Below, piece by piece: positions 21,350 to 32,932 of a stretch of 64,000 nt of DNA. Within the stretch, counting starts at the first letter, position 1. Each line of letters opens with the position of its first letter. The position numbers were made by a program, and so were the translations under genes. The notes below the pieces were generated by a model. It saw only the letters and a list, made by a program, of their open reading frames with translations, ran no database searches and was not told the DNA's origin. Source of the DNA: Pseudopyrenochaeta lycopersici (taxonomy: Eukaryota; Ascomycota; Dothideomycetes; Pleosporales; Pseudopyrenochaetaceae). The stretch lies in assembly GCA_003313425.1 (NCBI GenBank), contig NHZP01000009.1, positions 496,001-560,000 of the forward strand, read 5' to 3'.

Positions 21350-23139
21350 ATGTCAGGAATACCAGTGGATTTCAGCCTTGTTCGATACTCCCCAATTGAA
21401 GGCACCCACTATTTCTACGACCCTAGGTCTCCTTCATCGATCCAGTTTCTGCTATCGGGATCGTGGGAATCGTGGGATGTAGGATGGGTCAAATAGTACG
21501 TCGCTCTCGCTATACACGCGAGTTCTGCGCGAAGGACTAATATGGCCCAGTAAAGCTCAAGATCCAGATATCAGGCGACTCGCAGAAGAAACTGAGGTGC
21601 GCCTTCTTCGGGAACCCAACTCAGGCTATAGGGCGTGGCCATCTGAACCGCCTCCCGGTCCACCACCAGCTGCTCGGTATGGTGGTGCGCCGGCTTTAAC
21701 GGCAGCGGAACCCCGTTTGCCCCCCGCAATACCGGATCTTGCACCTTTTTCCACCCATTCAGACAGCCCAGTATCAGTACAACATTCCAATACGTTGTCG
21801 CCGCAAAGTCGTGGCCCACCCTCGCCCGTGGCGCACGATGATGGTTATTCTTCCCCAAACGAGCAACAATCCTCCTCAAATGCAAACTTCAGTCAGGCAC
21901 CAGTGGTGAATATGATACCACTAGCCGAACATTCTATGAACAATGTGAACCCTGGCAAGGACAGTCTGCCATCACAGCCTCCACAAATTGAACAGGCGGC
22001 TCATAGACATCTTATCCAACCAGCTGGTCCTGCTAGAGCTGTTCTGTCACGTAGGCGAGAGACGAAGATATTGCTCTCTATTGATGGGGACGGCATCCGT
22101 GGTTTTTCAGCACTGTTAATAGTGGAGACGCTCGTCAACGCGATATGTACCAAAATTGGCCAACGGCTTGACCCCCACCAGATTTTTGATCTTATAGGCG
22201 GCACCTCCCTCGGAGGAGTCATAGCCATTTTGCTTTTTCGACTTCGTATGGAAACACAGCGAGCCAGAGAGGCATACAGGCAGCTTTCGAGACAGGTATA
22301 TCTGAACAAAAGAGATTTCTTTATATCCCTGGACCCCCACGCCCCCAAGCCCAATGTTGACGGTTTGGCTCTTGAAACCGACATTAAGGCGGTTGTACAA
22401 CAGGAGCTGGGTAACGAGGATGAATTGCTTTTTGATGGAAGGGACGACTCATGCGATGTGTGAGTGACAATTCATTTCTTTATTTTTCTCTTTGATCACA
22501 CTCCTAACTCTGGCCATGACCAGGTTTGTCGTGTCAACGCAAATTGAGATCGGTACGAATAAGGCAGCATTGATACGGTCGTACCAGACACGGCGCATCA
22601 CAGGGCCTGAGCTTGACCAGAACATACCTATTTGGAAGGCAATGCATTCGACATCAGTAGCTCCACGGTATATACCACCACAACCAGGTGTGACTCAGCG
22701 CCTTGTGATTGAGCCAGGCCTGGTGGATCATGGCACAACGAAGAACAATCCCATCCGCGATATCCTCTATGAGTGCAGAAAGCTTTTCGCATACGCCAAT
22801 GATATGATGATCATCATCTCCATTGGCACCGGTATTGGCTTCAATCGAAACAATGAGCTAATGGAGATGGCGAACAGCGTCGAAGAAAGGAACACAGAAG
22901 CACGGGTGTGGGCCGAGAAGTTTGAAAAGGATTACGCTGAGCTAATACAAAGAAAATGGATGAAGTACTTTAGATTTAATGTGGATGGCCTGGAAGACGT
23001 ACCGCTTGAAGAGTGGTGCAACGAAGAATTAATCAAGGAGAAGACATCGGCATATCTTGCGAAGCCAGAAGTTGCAACTATGTTCTACTCCTGCGTAGAC
23101 GCTATTACTGCGTTGTTACTTGGCCCTCCAGGTCGGTAG
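21350..23139 (+). CDS. Patatin-like phospholipase, stand-alone, with novel N-terminal region
   Basis: Predicted lipid acyl hydrolase with a Ser-Asp dyad. 556 residues from exons 21350-21495, 21551-22459 and 22524-23139. The patatin core begins near residue 220: oxyanion loop DGDGIRG, nucleophile elbow GTSLGG (Ser at about 268) and catalytic Asp in DHG (Asp at about 420; usually DGG or DGA). The first 75 residues (VRYSPIEGTHYFYDPRS, FLLSGSWESWDVGW) form a small aromatic-rich module, followed by a Pro/Ser-rich linker. Fungal patatins often sit at the head of NB-ARC/TPR proteins; here the frame ends soon after the catalytic domain with no NTPase. The true substrate is unknown. Confidence 0.87.
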
Positions 23140-23999
23140 CGGATGCGGAGCGATCCACATAGAACTTCGTCGATGAAGCTTATAAGAGACGGTAATGGTT
23201 TAACAATACAAACTGGAAGCGGACTTTAAATAAGTGTACTTCAAAATGAGCTAAAGCCCATAATATTCAGATGTGACGCGTTCCTGTCAGCATTGACTCT
23301 GTGAATTATCATAGAAATGCAAGCTCGTACTAGTGCTGGTCGGCACCATATACAGCGTTGCGAAACTAATCTAATTTGTAGCGTCTACGACCACCGTTCG
23401 ATCAAGTGGGGAGACGGACCGTAAATACGGATCACTAACGCTAAACGTTCCTTAGCCTTACCTTATTCGCTAGGCTTCTGCTACTCTCAGTATACGGTAA
23501 TTACAACATGACATCACGCATCACGAACCCCAACACCCGTGCCGCAACACCCAAGCTTTCAGTTGTGTGCGTGTCCACCCACACCTTGTGCAACCCACCC
23601 GACACTTATGACGCAATGTCTGATCCTACGACTTGGCATTCAGCACCAACATGGAAAATACACGAATCCCATGCCACATCATCGGTCGATGCACATCCGA
23701 ATTTACCCCGCGATTAGGTGATCGTCCTCGGCTGTAGACTGAACTAAGCTGTGGCTGCGAGAAGCAAGCAAAAGATCGGCGGGAGAAGCTCACCGTAGAC
23801 GCCTTGTCTGTGAGGTTGATGTCAGAGGTAGGGGTGATTGATGGAATCTCGTGGTTGGCTATGTAACAGGGAACAGAGTTGTATTCCTAGATACGTAAGA
23901 TACGTAATAAGCAATAGTTATATGTTGTTGTTTTCCTCACTCTCTTCATCCCTTTCCCCGTTCCTCATTCAATTTGTGCCATAATCTACGGAATCAACC
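23140..23999. other. Intergenic, no gene seen
   Basis: Holds the 3' UTR of the patatin gene and the promoter of the MFS gene. Small overlapping ORFs (23508-23721) only. Confidence 0.45.
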
Positions 24000-26010
24000 A
24001 TGGCTACTGTGGAAGAGCAGCAGCCTACTGCTGTGCCCGAGACAGAACGCGATCCAAACTATGGAGAAGGAGAAAACATGGACCAAGAGAAGACGGATCG
24101 GATAATCAAAGACGACAAGATTGAACTCCAAGACTCGGATGCTTGGGAGGTGCTTGGTGTATGAAATCCCCACGTTTGACCCGCATGTGAGAAATGCACT
24201 AACGTTGTACACCCACCTCTAGTATAGCTTCCCTACTTGGCGTAAATGGTGAGTGAAGCTTATTTTTCTAACACCCTGCCTCGACATGTACTTAACGGTG
24301 ATATTTTGATGTTGCAAAGCCCTTGAGGAAAATGAAGGAGACTAGGTCTACAATGACTGGTGCTTGAACTATTGAACTATTGGACTATTGCTGACATACA
24401 TATCTACGAAAAGGCAGATTCTCATTGTCGTCTTCTTCATCCAGATCAGTATTAACACTAATGCCTCCATGTACTCGCACGCCGTAAGCGGCGTACATGA
24501 GAAGTACGGCGTAAGCGAACAAGTGGCTCGAATTCCTCAAATGGCCTTCCTGATTGCCTACGGCTTCGGCTGCGAATTATGGGCTCCGTGGTCGGAAGAG
24601 TTTGGTCGTTGGCCTATCCAGCAGCTCAGTCTGTTCCTTGTCAACATTTGGCAAATCCCATGTGCTTTGGCAAACAACTACGCGACGTATGTGGTATGTA
24701 GGACATTAGGGGGCCTGTCAACAGCCGGCGGATCGGTCACACTGGGTGTACTTGCAGATATGTGGGAACCGGACGAGCAGGAGTTCGCGGTCGCATTCTT
24801 GGTTTTATCGTCTGTTGGTGGGTCGGTAGTGGGTGCTATCATTGGTGCTTTCGTCGAGGAGCATCTCTCTCTGCCATGGATTTTCTGGATCCAGCTCATC
24901 CTTGGCGGCTTCGTTCAAGCAGTGCACTTCCTCTGCAATCCAGAGACGCGATCAACGATACTACTAGACCGCGAGGCAAAGAGAAGGCGAAACACGGGCG
25001 AAGATCCGAACATCTATGGTCCGAATGAGATTCGAGGTGGTCATAAAATTAATTTCAAAGAGGTCATGACCATATTTTGGAGGTATGTAATGGAGCTTCA
25101 TATACACAATTGAAAGATTAACAGCAGCAGGCCGTTCTATATGTTCTTTACGGAGCCCATCGTCCTCTGGCTCTCTTTGCTCAGTGGCTTTAGTGACGCT
25201 CTTATTTTCACGTTTCTCGAATCCTTTAAGCCAGTGTACTCTCAGTGGGGATTCCGGCACTGTTGGAATTGGGCTGGCATTCATACCGTAAGCACTTTTC
25301 GGGTTGTATTGGCTGCGAAAATACTAATATGACCCCAGCATCTTGATTGGCTACTTCATATCGTATGCTTCATACATGCCTTCCATCATTACCTTCCGGC
25401 GCAGACGCCGCCAGAGCCCTGGGTCAGTAGCACCAGAAGCTCGCCTGTGGTGGCTGCTCTTCCTCGCGCCGTTAGAAACGCTCGGCCTATTTGGCTTCGC
25501 ATGGACATCGCTAGGGCCGGATTACGGCATCCCCTGGATTGCGCCTATGATATTCTCGACATTGATTGCAATGGCAAATGTAAGTCAACCACATTTGCTT
25601 CTTGTATTATCCCTAACAACCTACAGTATGCAATCTACCAATCATCGATCGACTACCAAACCGCCGCCTACGGCCCTTACGCCGCCTCAGCAACTGGTGG
25701 TAACGACCTTGCCCGTGACTTCATGGCCGGCGTAGCGGCAATGTACTCTACGCCGCTCTACAAGAACATTCCCGGCCGGCCAGTTCAGTACGCGTCAACC
25801 ATTCTTGCCTGTCTTGCTTTGGTAGTCACAGTCCCAATTTATATTGTATACTGGAAAGGGCCAGAGATCAGAGAGAAATCTAAATTTGCACAAAGCTTGG
25901 ATAAGTCTAGAAATGAGAGGACGGAGAAGAGAAGGAAGAGTAGCCTTGTAGCACTAGAGATGGGCCCGCATGCCGAGAAAGAGAGGAAAGAACATCGCGA
26001 GAGGGCGTGA
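24000..26010 (+). pseudogene. MFS transporter (DHA1 polyamine/drug type) with a +1 frameshift
   Basis: Plasma-membrane proton antiporter of the DHA1 group. Exons 24000-24158, 24223-24248, 24414-25082, 25131-25287, 25339-25579 and 25627-26010. Features: hydrophilic N-terminus ending YSFPTWRKW, motif-A-like ELWAPWSEEFGRWPI, CRTLGGLSTAGGSVTLGVLADMW, and the EPIVLWLSLLSGF start of the second half. The exons sum to 1636 nt, one more than a multiple of three. The break is local: after YSQWGF (25243-25254) an extra C at 25254/25255 moves the conserved GTVGIGLAFIP into the next frame, which then splices cleanly into ILIGYFISYASY. Everything else is intact, so this is either a very recent lesion or a sequencing error. 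It is labelled pseudogene for the frame break only. Confidence 0.82.
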
Positions 26011-26606
26011 ACAAGTTCAGCCTGAGGAAGTCACGATGGTGTTACTGATGATGGAATTTAAGATGAATCGCTGATTTATCTAGAGTATATAATCGAAAGT
26101 TTAGGCTGACTTTAATAGTCTAGGAATAAAGAGTAATGTTACCCCGGTTTCTACTGAGGGGTTTATTGTTTGCGCTGAACATTGAGGTAATCCGTCCACG
26201 TGAATCATTTATCCTGTGCTACGCCACTAGCACCGCTGTTTCACGTCGAACTTTTCGAAGTACAATGACGAAAAAGTCACATCAGGGTCCCATAGGCTCT
26301 CTACAATGGCCACACCGGCAAGAACACCGTCACAGTCACAAACGTTGTCTCTAATATGAACAATCACAGCTCTAGTCACTTACACCAGTCATCAAGCCGT
26401 GCATAGAAAAGCAGTCAGCAGAGATGTCTAACCTTCACTACCTCACCAGAGCATATCTAAAGGAGAAGGACTTGATATCTTAATTTCTTAATCCAAGCCC
26501 CTATATCTAATTTCTAGAATCGATATCCCAAAAGATATCCCCTTCCTATCATACAACTCCAAGCCGCCACCCTATTTTAACTGGAAAAACAGAAGAACCA
26601 ACCTAA
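26011..26606. other. Intergenic, no gene seen
   Basis: Between the MFS gene and the small CaaX protein gene. The last 150 bp before the start codon is pyrimidine/adenine-rich promoter-like sequence. Confidence 0.45.
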
Positions 26607-26984
26607 ATGTCGCTACGGAAAACAATAAGCCTCAGAAACCTCGCCGGAACCACCAGCTCCAATCAAGCCGCCAAAGAATCCGCCGAAGCCTCCCAACCCG
26701 CCGCCATCCCCGAGGAGCCAGTCGAGCCACTCAACCCAAAATGGGAGTTCACAAACACACCCGGCTTGGCTGGCTGGGAATGCCACTTGCAGGGCATGGG
26801 CGCTGCTGACGGAGCGTGCAATGGGTTTAACGCCTTAAGCTCCAATGAGTGCTGCAAGTGCAGAGTGAAGCGGACCACAACGTCGGAACAGGGTTATCGA
26901 GATTGGGCACATGTGACAGCAGTGCGAAAGGCGCGGCAGGGAAATTCTACTAGGGCGGGTAAATCGTGCTGCCAGATTTTGTAG
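26607..26984 (+). CDS. Small protein with RanBP2-like zinc finger and C-terminal CaaX box
   Basis: 125 residues, single exon, ATG at 26607. After a Ser/Ala/Glu/Pro-rich head, residues 57-85 form a zinc-knuckle pattern W-x-C59-x11-C71-x3-N75-x6-C82-x2-C85. This equals the RanBP2-type finger (W-x-C-x2-4-C-x3-N-x6-C-x2-C) except for an enlarged first loop. The protein ends CCQIL, and its last four residues (CQIL) form a CaaX box whose final Leu predicts geranylgeranylation; the neighbouring Cys could be acylated. The whole would be a lipid-anchored, zinc-binding adaptor. All functional statements are inference from motifs; I do not know a named family. Confidence 0.6.
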   Translation: MSLRKTISLRNLAGTTSSNQAAKESAEASQPAAIPEEPVEPLNPKWEFTNTPGLAGWECHLQGMGAADGACNGFNALSSNECCKCRVKRTTTSEQGYRDWAHVTAVRKARQGNSTRAGKSCCQIL

Positions 26985-27212
26985 ACGGGAAGGGAAGGCA
27001 AAGTACGGGAGTTTTGGAGTGTGATGCAGATAGATTAGAGAATGTGATTAAAGTCTCTTATACAGTTCGTTCTTGGGAAACGTGTCTCGGAAAATTAAGC
27101 CGAGACAGTGTTAGCTAGCGTGTCTTTCGACTCAGTGCTGTGAGTGACAGCTCTTTGGAAAGGCATCAGTAGATATATCGTAACACCCCAATCACCCATG
27201 GGCCCACATCAC

Positions 27213-28654
27213 CTAAACGTCAGGCACAAAGTGGAAGCCACCCCATTTGTCCCGAAACAGCATACCAGGGTTCCCACTTGGGCCTTTGCTGATACACTTT
27301 TCCAGCGCCCACTCGCCCTCCTTTGCAGCGTTATATTGTTCGATGGGAGCCGTGTCGCGATCCTCAGCGTCAACGCCATCAGCGCTACATCTGCGCTGCC
27401 TGCTCTTGATATACTCACTGAAACAGCTGTAGCCTTGAACACTTCCAGTGCTACCCCGGATTCGTAGGGATTTCGAAGGGCTGAGAGGCAAGCGAGCTGC
27501 TAGGGGAGACTCGAGGGAGTTGCTACGTGGGATACTGTGTCCAGAAGGGATGCCGAGGCGCTGTTCAATGGAGCTTGTCTGGCTTCGAGGTGTTAAACTG
27601 GTCGCGGTACTTGAACTTATGCGGTCGCTGGTAGGGATGCACATGCGTGTACCGCTTTCACGCATTAAGGCCAAAGTCTCTTCATCGAGGCTATCTGGGC
27701 GAGGGGGACGGGGTGGAGGCGGTCCAGTAGGTTTGGTGAATGGTACTGTGGCTGAGTTCTCAGGACTAAGTGAACCCGAGCCTTGTGAAAGGAGGGAAGG
27801 CCGGGATATGGAGATAATTTGACCATGGTGAGAGCTCACGATGGAAGACCGGAAGTCCAGGGAGGAATGTAGTATTGTGAGGTTAGGCCGGCGCGGTTTA
27901 AGTGCTGAGCGCTTGGTAGGCACTTCTGGAATAGGTTGAGGTGGTGATAGGGATATATTTGAAGCGTTGTTGCTGCGAAATAATCGAGAGCCTAGATGAC
28001 ACTGTCAGACAAAGTCTATGCGAGGGCAGGTTGAGGTCTAGATGAGAGTTGTTCAACATACTCTTACTCCTCAATGTCGTAAAGCTAGGTCGTAGATTTA
28101 ACTTTGATTCGTCTGTATTGTTATATACGACCGCAGGTTCTAGTATTCCGGAGAAGTCTTGCAGAGCCGATGGGAATGAGTGCGACTTCTGCGATGCCGA
28201 GACGTCATGCTCCTGCAAGGCCGCATCTTTGATCCACCCTTCATCTTCTTCAAACAGCGTTATAGCTGGTGAATTCAGGGTTGAATTTGAGTCATTCAAC
28301 GGTGCCGCAGGCAGTAGCTTTTCCAACTTCTCGGTTTTGCGTGAGAAGAACCGGGATGCTGGCAGCATAAGTTGAGTTCTTGGTTGCCATGCAGTGCGAA
28401 CTTACATTTCTTCCGAAGGCGTTGACTCTGGATACCAGCGTCGAAATTAGCGTCTAAGCCAAAGTCTGCGATGGCGATCTTCTCGTCTTGACTGGGGCTG
28501 TCTCGGAAGAAGCGCGAGGCTGAGATGCAATCAGTGCGAATTTAAAGACAAATATTGCAGTGTTGTGGCAGAACACGCAATGCTACGAAAAACAAGAGAT
28601 CCCGCAATTAAAAATTATCTCGAACCTACCTTTTGTTTTAATACTCTTCATCAT
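27213..28654 (-). CDS. Orphan, mostly disordered Ser/Pro-rich protein with repeated exon starts
   Basis: 402 residues from minus-strand exons 28654-28630, 28519-28406, 28358-28068 and 27991-27213 (1209 nt). Every intron is phase 1, and every downstream exon begins with the same short motif: K-ASRFFRD, K-SSRFFSRK and R-SSRLFRSN. The middle is rich in Ser, Pro and Thr with a poly-Pro/Arg stretch (GPPPPRPPRPDS). The last 60 residues look folded (YSCFSEYIKSRQRRC, then EGEWALEKCISKGPSGN, then DKWGGFHFVPDV). No domain is recognised. It may be a scaffold with repeated linear motifs. The start Met is one of two tandem ATGs; I took the first. Confidence 0.7.
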
Positions 28655-29794
28655 GAGATACTGTACCCACTTCTGATTAAGTATTAATGCAATCTCGGTT
28701 GAGTCGTGTCGACTGTGGAGGCAGGCAAGGGTTGCAGCGGTTGTGCGTTTAAATTAGTGGGAGGGACGAGTCCTTTACTCTTCGTAGATCGCCGGTGGTG
28801 GTGGCCGTGCAACTGGTGATGGTGAATGAGAGGGAGGCGCCGCGACACAGCTTTCACGGCGAGGTGCAGTGCGCATCGCGCTTGGGGCCAAATGTGCCGG
28901 AGTGATTCCCTGGTGAAAATCAGACATAAGAACTTGAGAAAGTTAATTTTTCAGGCGGTAGAAACAACAGAGTTGGTGGACGTGTTGAGAATGAGGTTGA
29001 GCCACGTGGGAGGGTATCGTAGACTGGTACCATCGTCAGTCAGTGCGGTTACCAGGCACTCGCACTGTGGTAATATTGCAACCTTGTTCTAGATTCGGCC
29101 ATGGGCCATGGTCAAGGCTTTGTTCGTACCTATCAATGCTGCACGCATCTTCTGCGAAAGAAGCGTAGAGACTGAAAGCTGTGCCAAACCGTTGAAACTT
29201 CATCATCACCAAATCGAAAGGGGAACACGGTTTGGACATGAATACTCTGTGTCACTCCGAAGAGACGCACCAGAGCCGAGCATCATGCCCTTATATTTTT
29301 CTTGATTTTTATGTTGTAATGTGTGGTGTTGTAGTGTTGATCAAGTTGGGTCGTACCTGGATCCAGAACCTGGATAGCAGAGCGTTGTCAAAGAAGAGCT
29401 CAGTTCTCAAAGCCTACCGAGACATTCTCAAATGTAACCTTGGAGCACAAAATGCACGAACGCGCGCGCGGACCGTCATCAAATCCAGTCCTCGAAACAT
29501 CGTTAGCATGCAATTGTGCATGAACAGTGCCAAACAAGATGTCCCCCCAAATCATAAACCGCCAGTCAACCCGCACTGCTTTCAGCCCCGACCCAATGAC
29601 GTGCCTGTCATGGTCGGTCCTATATACGCCAGAAACGCCACGAGATACAGAAAATGACAGTACTGTCACTAACATGACTACATAGAACAATTAAGAAACC
29701 GGTATGGACAAATGAAGGTGCTGATATATAAAAGGAAAGGAAGGTCCAGTCGCAGGCCATGCAGGATATCGCAAAGATTGTCAAGACGCCATAA
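28655..29794. other. Intergenic, no gene seen
   Basis: 1.1 kb upstream of the disordered-protein gene and downstream of the Edc1-like gene. ORFs on both strands overlap and lack signatures. Confidence 0.45.
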
Positions 29795-31480
29795 TTACCG
29801 AACGCCAGGCGTGTCCCCAGTCATCTTGAGGTTAAGCAAACGCTTCAAGTCCTGCTCTAAAGCCAACGTATCAGAAGGTTGAGAAATCATGGGGGGAGGA
29901 GTTCCAGAAGAAGGCGGCGTAGAGGAGTGTTGCTTCGCTGCTACTGAAGCAGGAACAAACGACATCATTGTAGTGGACGGCTTTGGTGCAGAAGCAGGAG
30001 GGCCATTGCTAGCAGACTTTCCAGGCTTAAAACCGTGGCCGTTCGTGTCGCCTCTTGCTGGATACGAGTCAGGGCGCGGTTGACGTCCCTGTTTCCCGGG
30101 TGTCTTTCTGCGATTGTTAGGACTCTGCTGATAAGGTTGGACGAAAGGTACCGATCCTCGTCGCGGGCCAGCAGGTCCTTCGCCTCCGCTTCCGGGGTAA
30201 CCGCGTGAATAAGTATTAGGATCCATTGTTTTAGAAGGTGGTACAGAAGGAAAGTCCTGGAATACGCCCTGCGCGACCAGGGGAGAATCAGCAGTAATCT
30301 CAGTGCGCAGACCAGAGTTGCGCTTCGAAGAATCGCCTTTCGCGGCCTTGAACAGCGGAGAGAGGTTCCTATTCCCGTAGAAAAAGTCAGAAGACTCTTG
30401 ATTCAAAGGCGCCGGGGTTGAGGGCCCAGATGCACTCCGGACGGTAGAACGGCCATCATGGAAGGGCGATGGTGTTTGATGGCGAGACTGAGGATCAGAA
30501 GGTGCGTGTCTGTCTGTCTTGGGCGGGGTTGTAGCACCGAGGTTCTTCTGCGACATGGACAGCCTGTTGAAGAGATCTTGCATTACATCATTTCCATTCG
30601 TCGGCTGTGATGCGTCCTTTAGTTGCGGAACATTGATGGGGTCTGTGACAGCGCGATAAGTTGCGGGCGACGCCACGGGCGGAGGAGACAATTGTGCATT
30701 CCTGCTTTCGCCGTCGAGCTCAATCGGGAAGACACCATTTGCGGAGTTGTACGAGTCGTGATGATAAGGCTGAGGCCTGGTTGGGTTTGAAGAATTGAAA
30801 AAATTAGATGAAACCGGGCTGCCGTGAACATTCTTCGCCCTCTCTGCCTTGTCGGCTTTAAAGAGCATGTCTAGGGGGGAATCATCTTTACGAGCAGGTA
30901 CCGCAATAGGGGCGCGAGACGGGGAAGCAAGAGTAGGGCTTGGTGAACCTGCAGAATCAGAGCTGTCTTCTGGCGGAGGAGTCGGCGGGCCCGCCCGAGT
31001 CTTCGCTGGCACAGATCTGGAAAGAAACTTAGGAATAGGCAGGGCAGACGGCGCTGGAGAGGCATGGAAGGTCGGCCCAGCATATGCGCCCTGAAGTTTA
31101 GCCGGCGTGGCAGTGGAGTTGTTCGGAGCAGTTTCAGTGTCAGTCAAGGCGGCCTGGGCCCCAGGTGGGGAAAAGACATGGTCGATAGAGGGCTGGGATC
31201 GGGTGTGTTTCTTAGGGTTCCGAGGCCCTGTGGGCAGTTGCGCCTCCTCGCTCGAGAAGGCAGCGCTATCCGTAAAGGCGGGGTTGTTACCTCGTGGCGG
31301 TCTACTCGGGGACGCAGCTGCGCCGTTGTGCTGGTTAGGGCCATTTTGTGTGCGATTTCCTCTGGGTTTGCGCTGCGATTGTCTCCCGGCGTTGGTTTGC
31401 GACGGTTGGTTTGCGCTCTGCGAGGGCTGGGGCTTGCCCCGAGAGGCTCGTGGAGACGCCGTGCTCTGTGCAGTCGACAT
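29795..31480 (-). CDS. Edc1/PNRC-type mRNA decapping activator
   Basis: 561 residues, one exon, almost entirely disordered (Ser, Pro, Asn, Gln, Arg). Residues 133-151 carry the Edc1/PNRC short linear motif (YAGPTFHASPAPSALPIPKF, that is YAGxxFxxSPxxxxLPxPxF). In other species this motif binds the EVH1 domain of Dcp1 and stimulates the Dcp2 decapping enzyme. Other conserved-looking short helices sit in the disordered chain: SPLDMLFKADK, DVMQDLFNRLSM, and a C-terminal LEQDLKRLLNLKM, which may be further docking sites. The protein is therefore most likely a P-body factor promoting mRNA decapping. It is divergent from RBX1 over 782 bp. Confidence 0.8.
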   Translation of the reverse strand: MSTAQSTASPRASRGKPQPSQSANQPSQTNAGRQSQRKPRGNRTQNGPNQHNGAAASPSRPPRGNNPAFTDSAAFSSEEAQLPTGPRNPKKHTRSQPSIDHVFSPPGAQAALTDTETAPNNSTATPAKLQGAYAGPTFHASPAPSALPIPKFLSRSVPAKTRAGPPTPPPEDSSDSAGSPSPTLASPSRAPIAVPARKDDSPLDMLFKADKAERAKNVHGSPVSSNFFNSSNPTRPQPYHHDSYNSANGVFPIELDGESRNAQLSPPPVASPATYRAVTDPINVPQLKDASQPTNGNDVMQDLFNRLSMSQKNLGATTPPKTDRHAPSDPQSRHQTPSPFHDGRSTVRSASGPSTPAPLNQESSDFFYGNRNLSPLFKAAKGDSSKRNSGLRTEITADSPLVAQGVFQDFPSVPPSKTMDPNTYSRGYPGSGGEGPAGPRRGSVPFVQPYQQSPNNRRKTPGKQGRQPRPDSYPARGDTNGHGFKPGKSASNGPPASAPKPSTTMMSFVPASVAAKQHSSTPPSSGTPPPMISQPSDTLALEQDLKRLLNLKMTGDTPGVR

Positions 31481-32262
31481 GTAAGGCGTGGGCTGGGATG
31501 TATTCTGGTGATGCGACTGGGGCTATCTAGAGGGTCGTCGGCGGACACTCTTAGTTTGGGGGTTACAAGTCGGCTGAGTGGTTCGGGATGACGAGCAGGT
31601 CTGCGGTTGTGTCTGATAAAGCGGGATTGTGGGAGAGCGAGGAGTTGAAGTGTTCATATCCAGATTTAGTAGGGTATAGATAGGCACGCGCCGTCGAGGT
31701 ATATGAGAGGAGTAGTGAGGGAGTGTTGTGAAGGAGAGTCAGTTGCATGAACAGTGACTGGGCGGAGGTGGCTAGTCGGGCTGTGAGACACAAACAAGGC
31801 TGAATCCGGCCAAGGCAGAGTGGCGCACTGACGAGTGCGGCGTAGGGCTGAATGGTGATGGACGCCCGATGGAAAGGCGGAAGACAACGCGAGACATTCG
31901 AAATGTGTGATTTAATTGTGCGCGTCGCTAGACGTGAGAAGGCTCTGAGCAATAAGGGAGCCAATAAATGCTGCCACATTTTTTTCTTTTCTCGAGTACT
32001 GGTAGTCTCATGGTTAGGCAGGACCAAGTCTTGGCATTACAGGTCGGCCCTCAGGCGCGGTTGCTGGAGCCTTGCACGTTCACAGTCACCGACTCGCCAG
32101 CACTTCACCAGGACGTCGCCACCCATATAGTCTGTCTGGAGCTACACGACACATCTCCATTCACCGTACATATCTTGTAACTGCTTTCGGCCGCCATTCG
32201 CCCTCGCCATCAGCTTCCACCGCCTCCCCGCACACCCCACTACCTCGACACTGCTCGCGACC
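31481..32262. promoter_or_regulatory. Divergent promoter region Edc1-like / RBX1
   Basis: 782 bp between the opposed start codons. ORFs here (for example 31563-32027 minus) are promoter-side shadows with no signature. Confidence 0.45.
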
Positions 32263-32708
<446 letters not shown>

Positions 32709-32932
32709 ATGCTTGCAGGGACCCACCGATGAATCGGTTCGGCGGCAATGCATATGGGTCTTGGTTTTATTCGTACGTCTGGCGTCAGCGTGAGGGCTTC
32801 ACAAAAGGGCCCATGAGATTATGAGATAGCGGCATAGACGGTATTCATCGTCCAAACTTTCCATTAAGGCCTTTGAACTCGTATAATCCAAGTGTGACCA
32901 TTGCTCTACTGCCCCTCATCCCTCTTTACTTT

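Noticed and set aside
31064..31591. 175-codon plus-strand ORF
   Set aside because: Antisense to the low-complexity, stop-poor Edc1-like gene; no signature.
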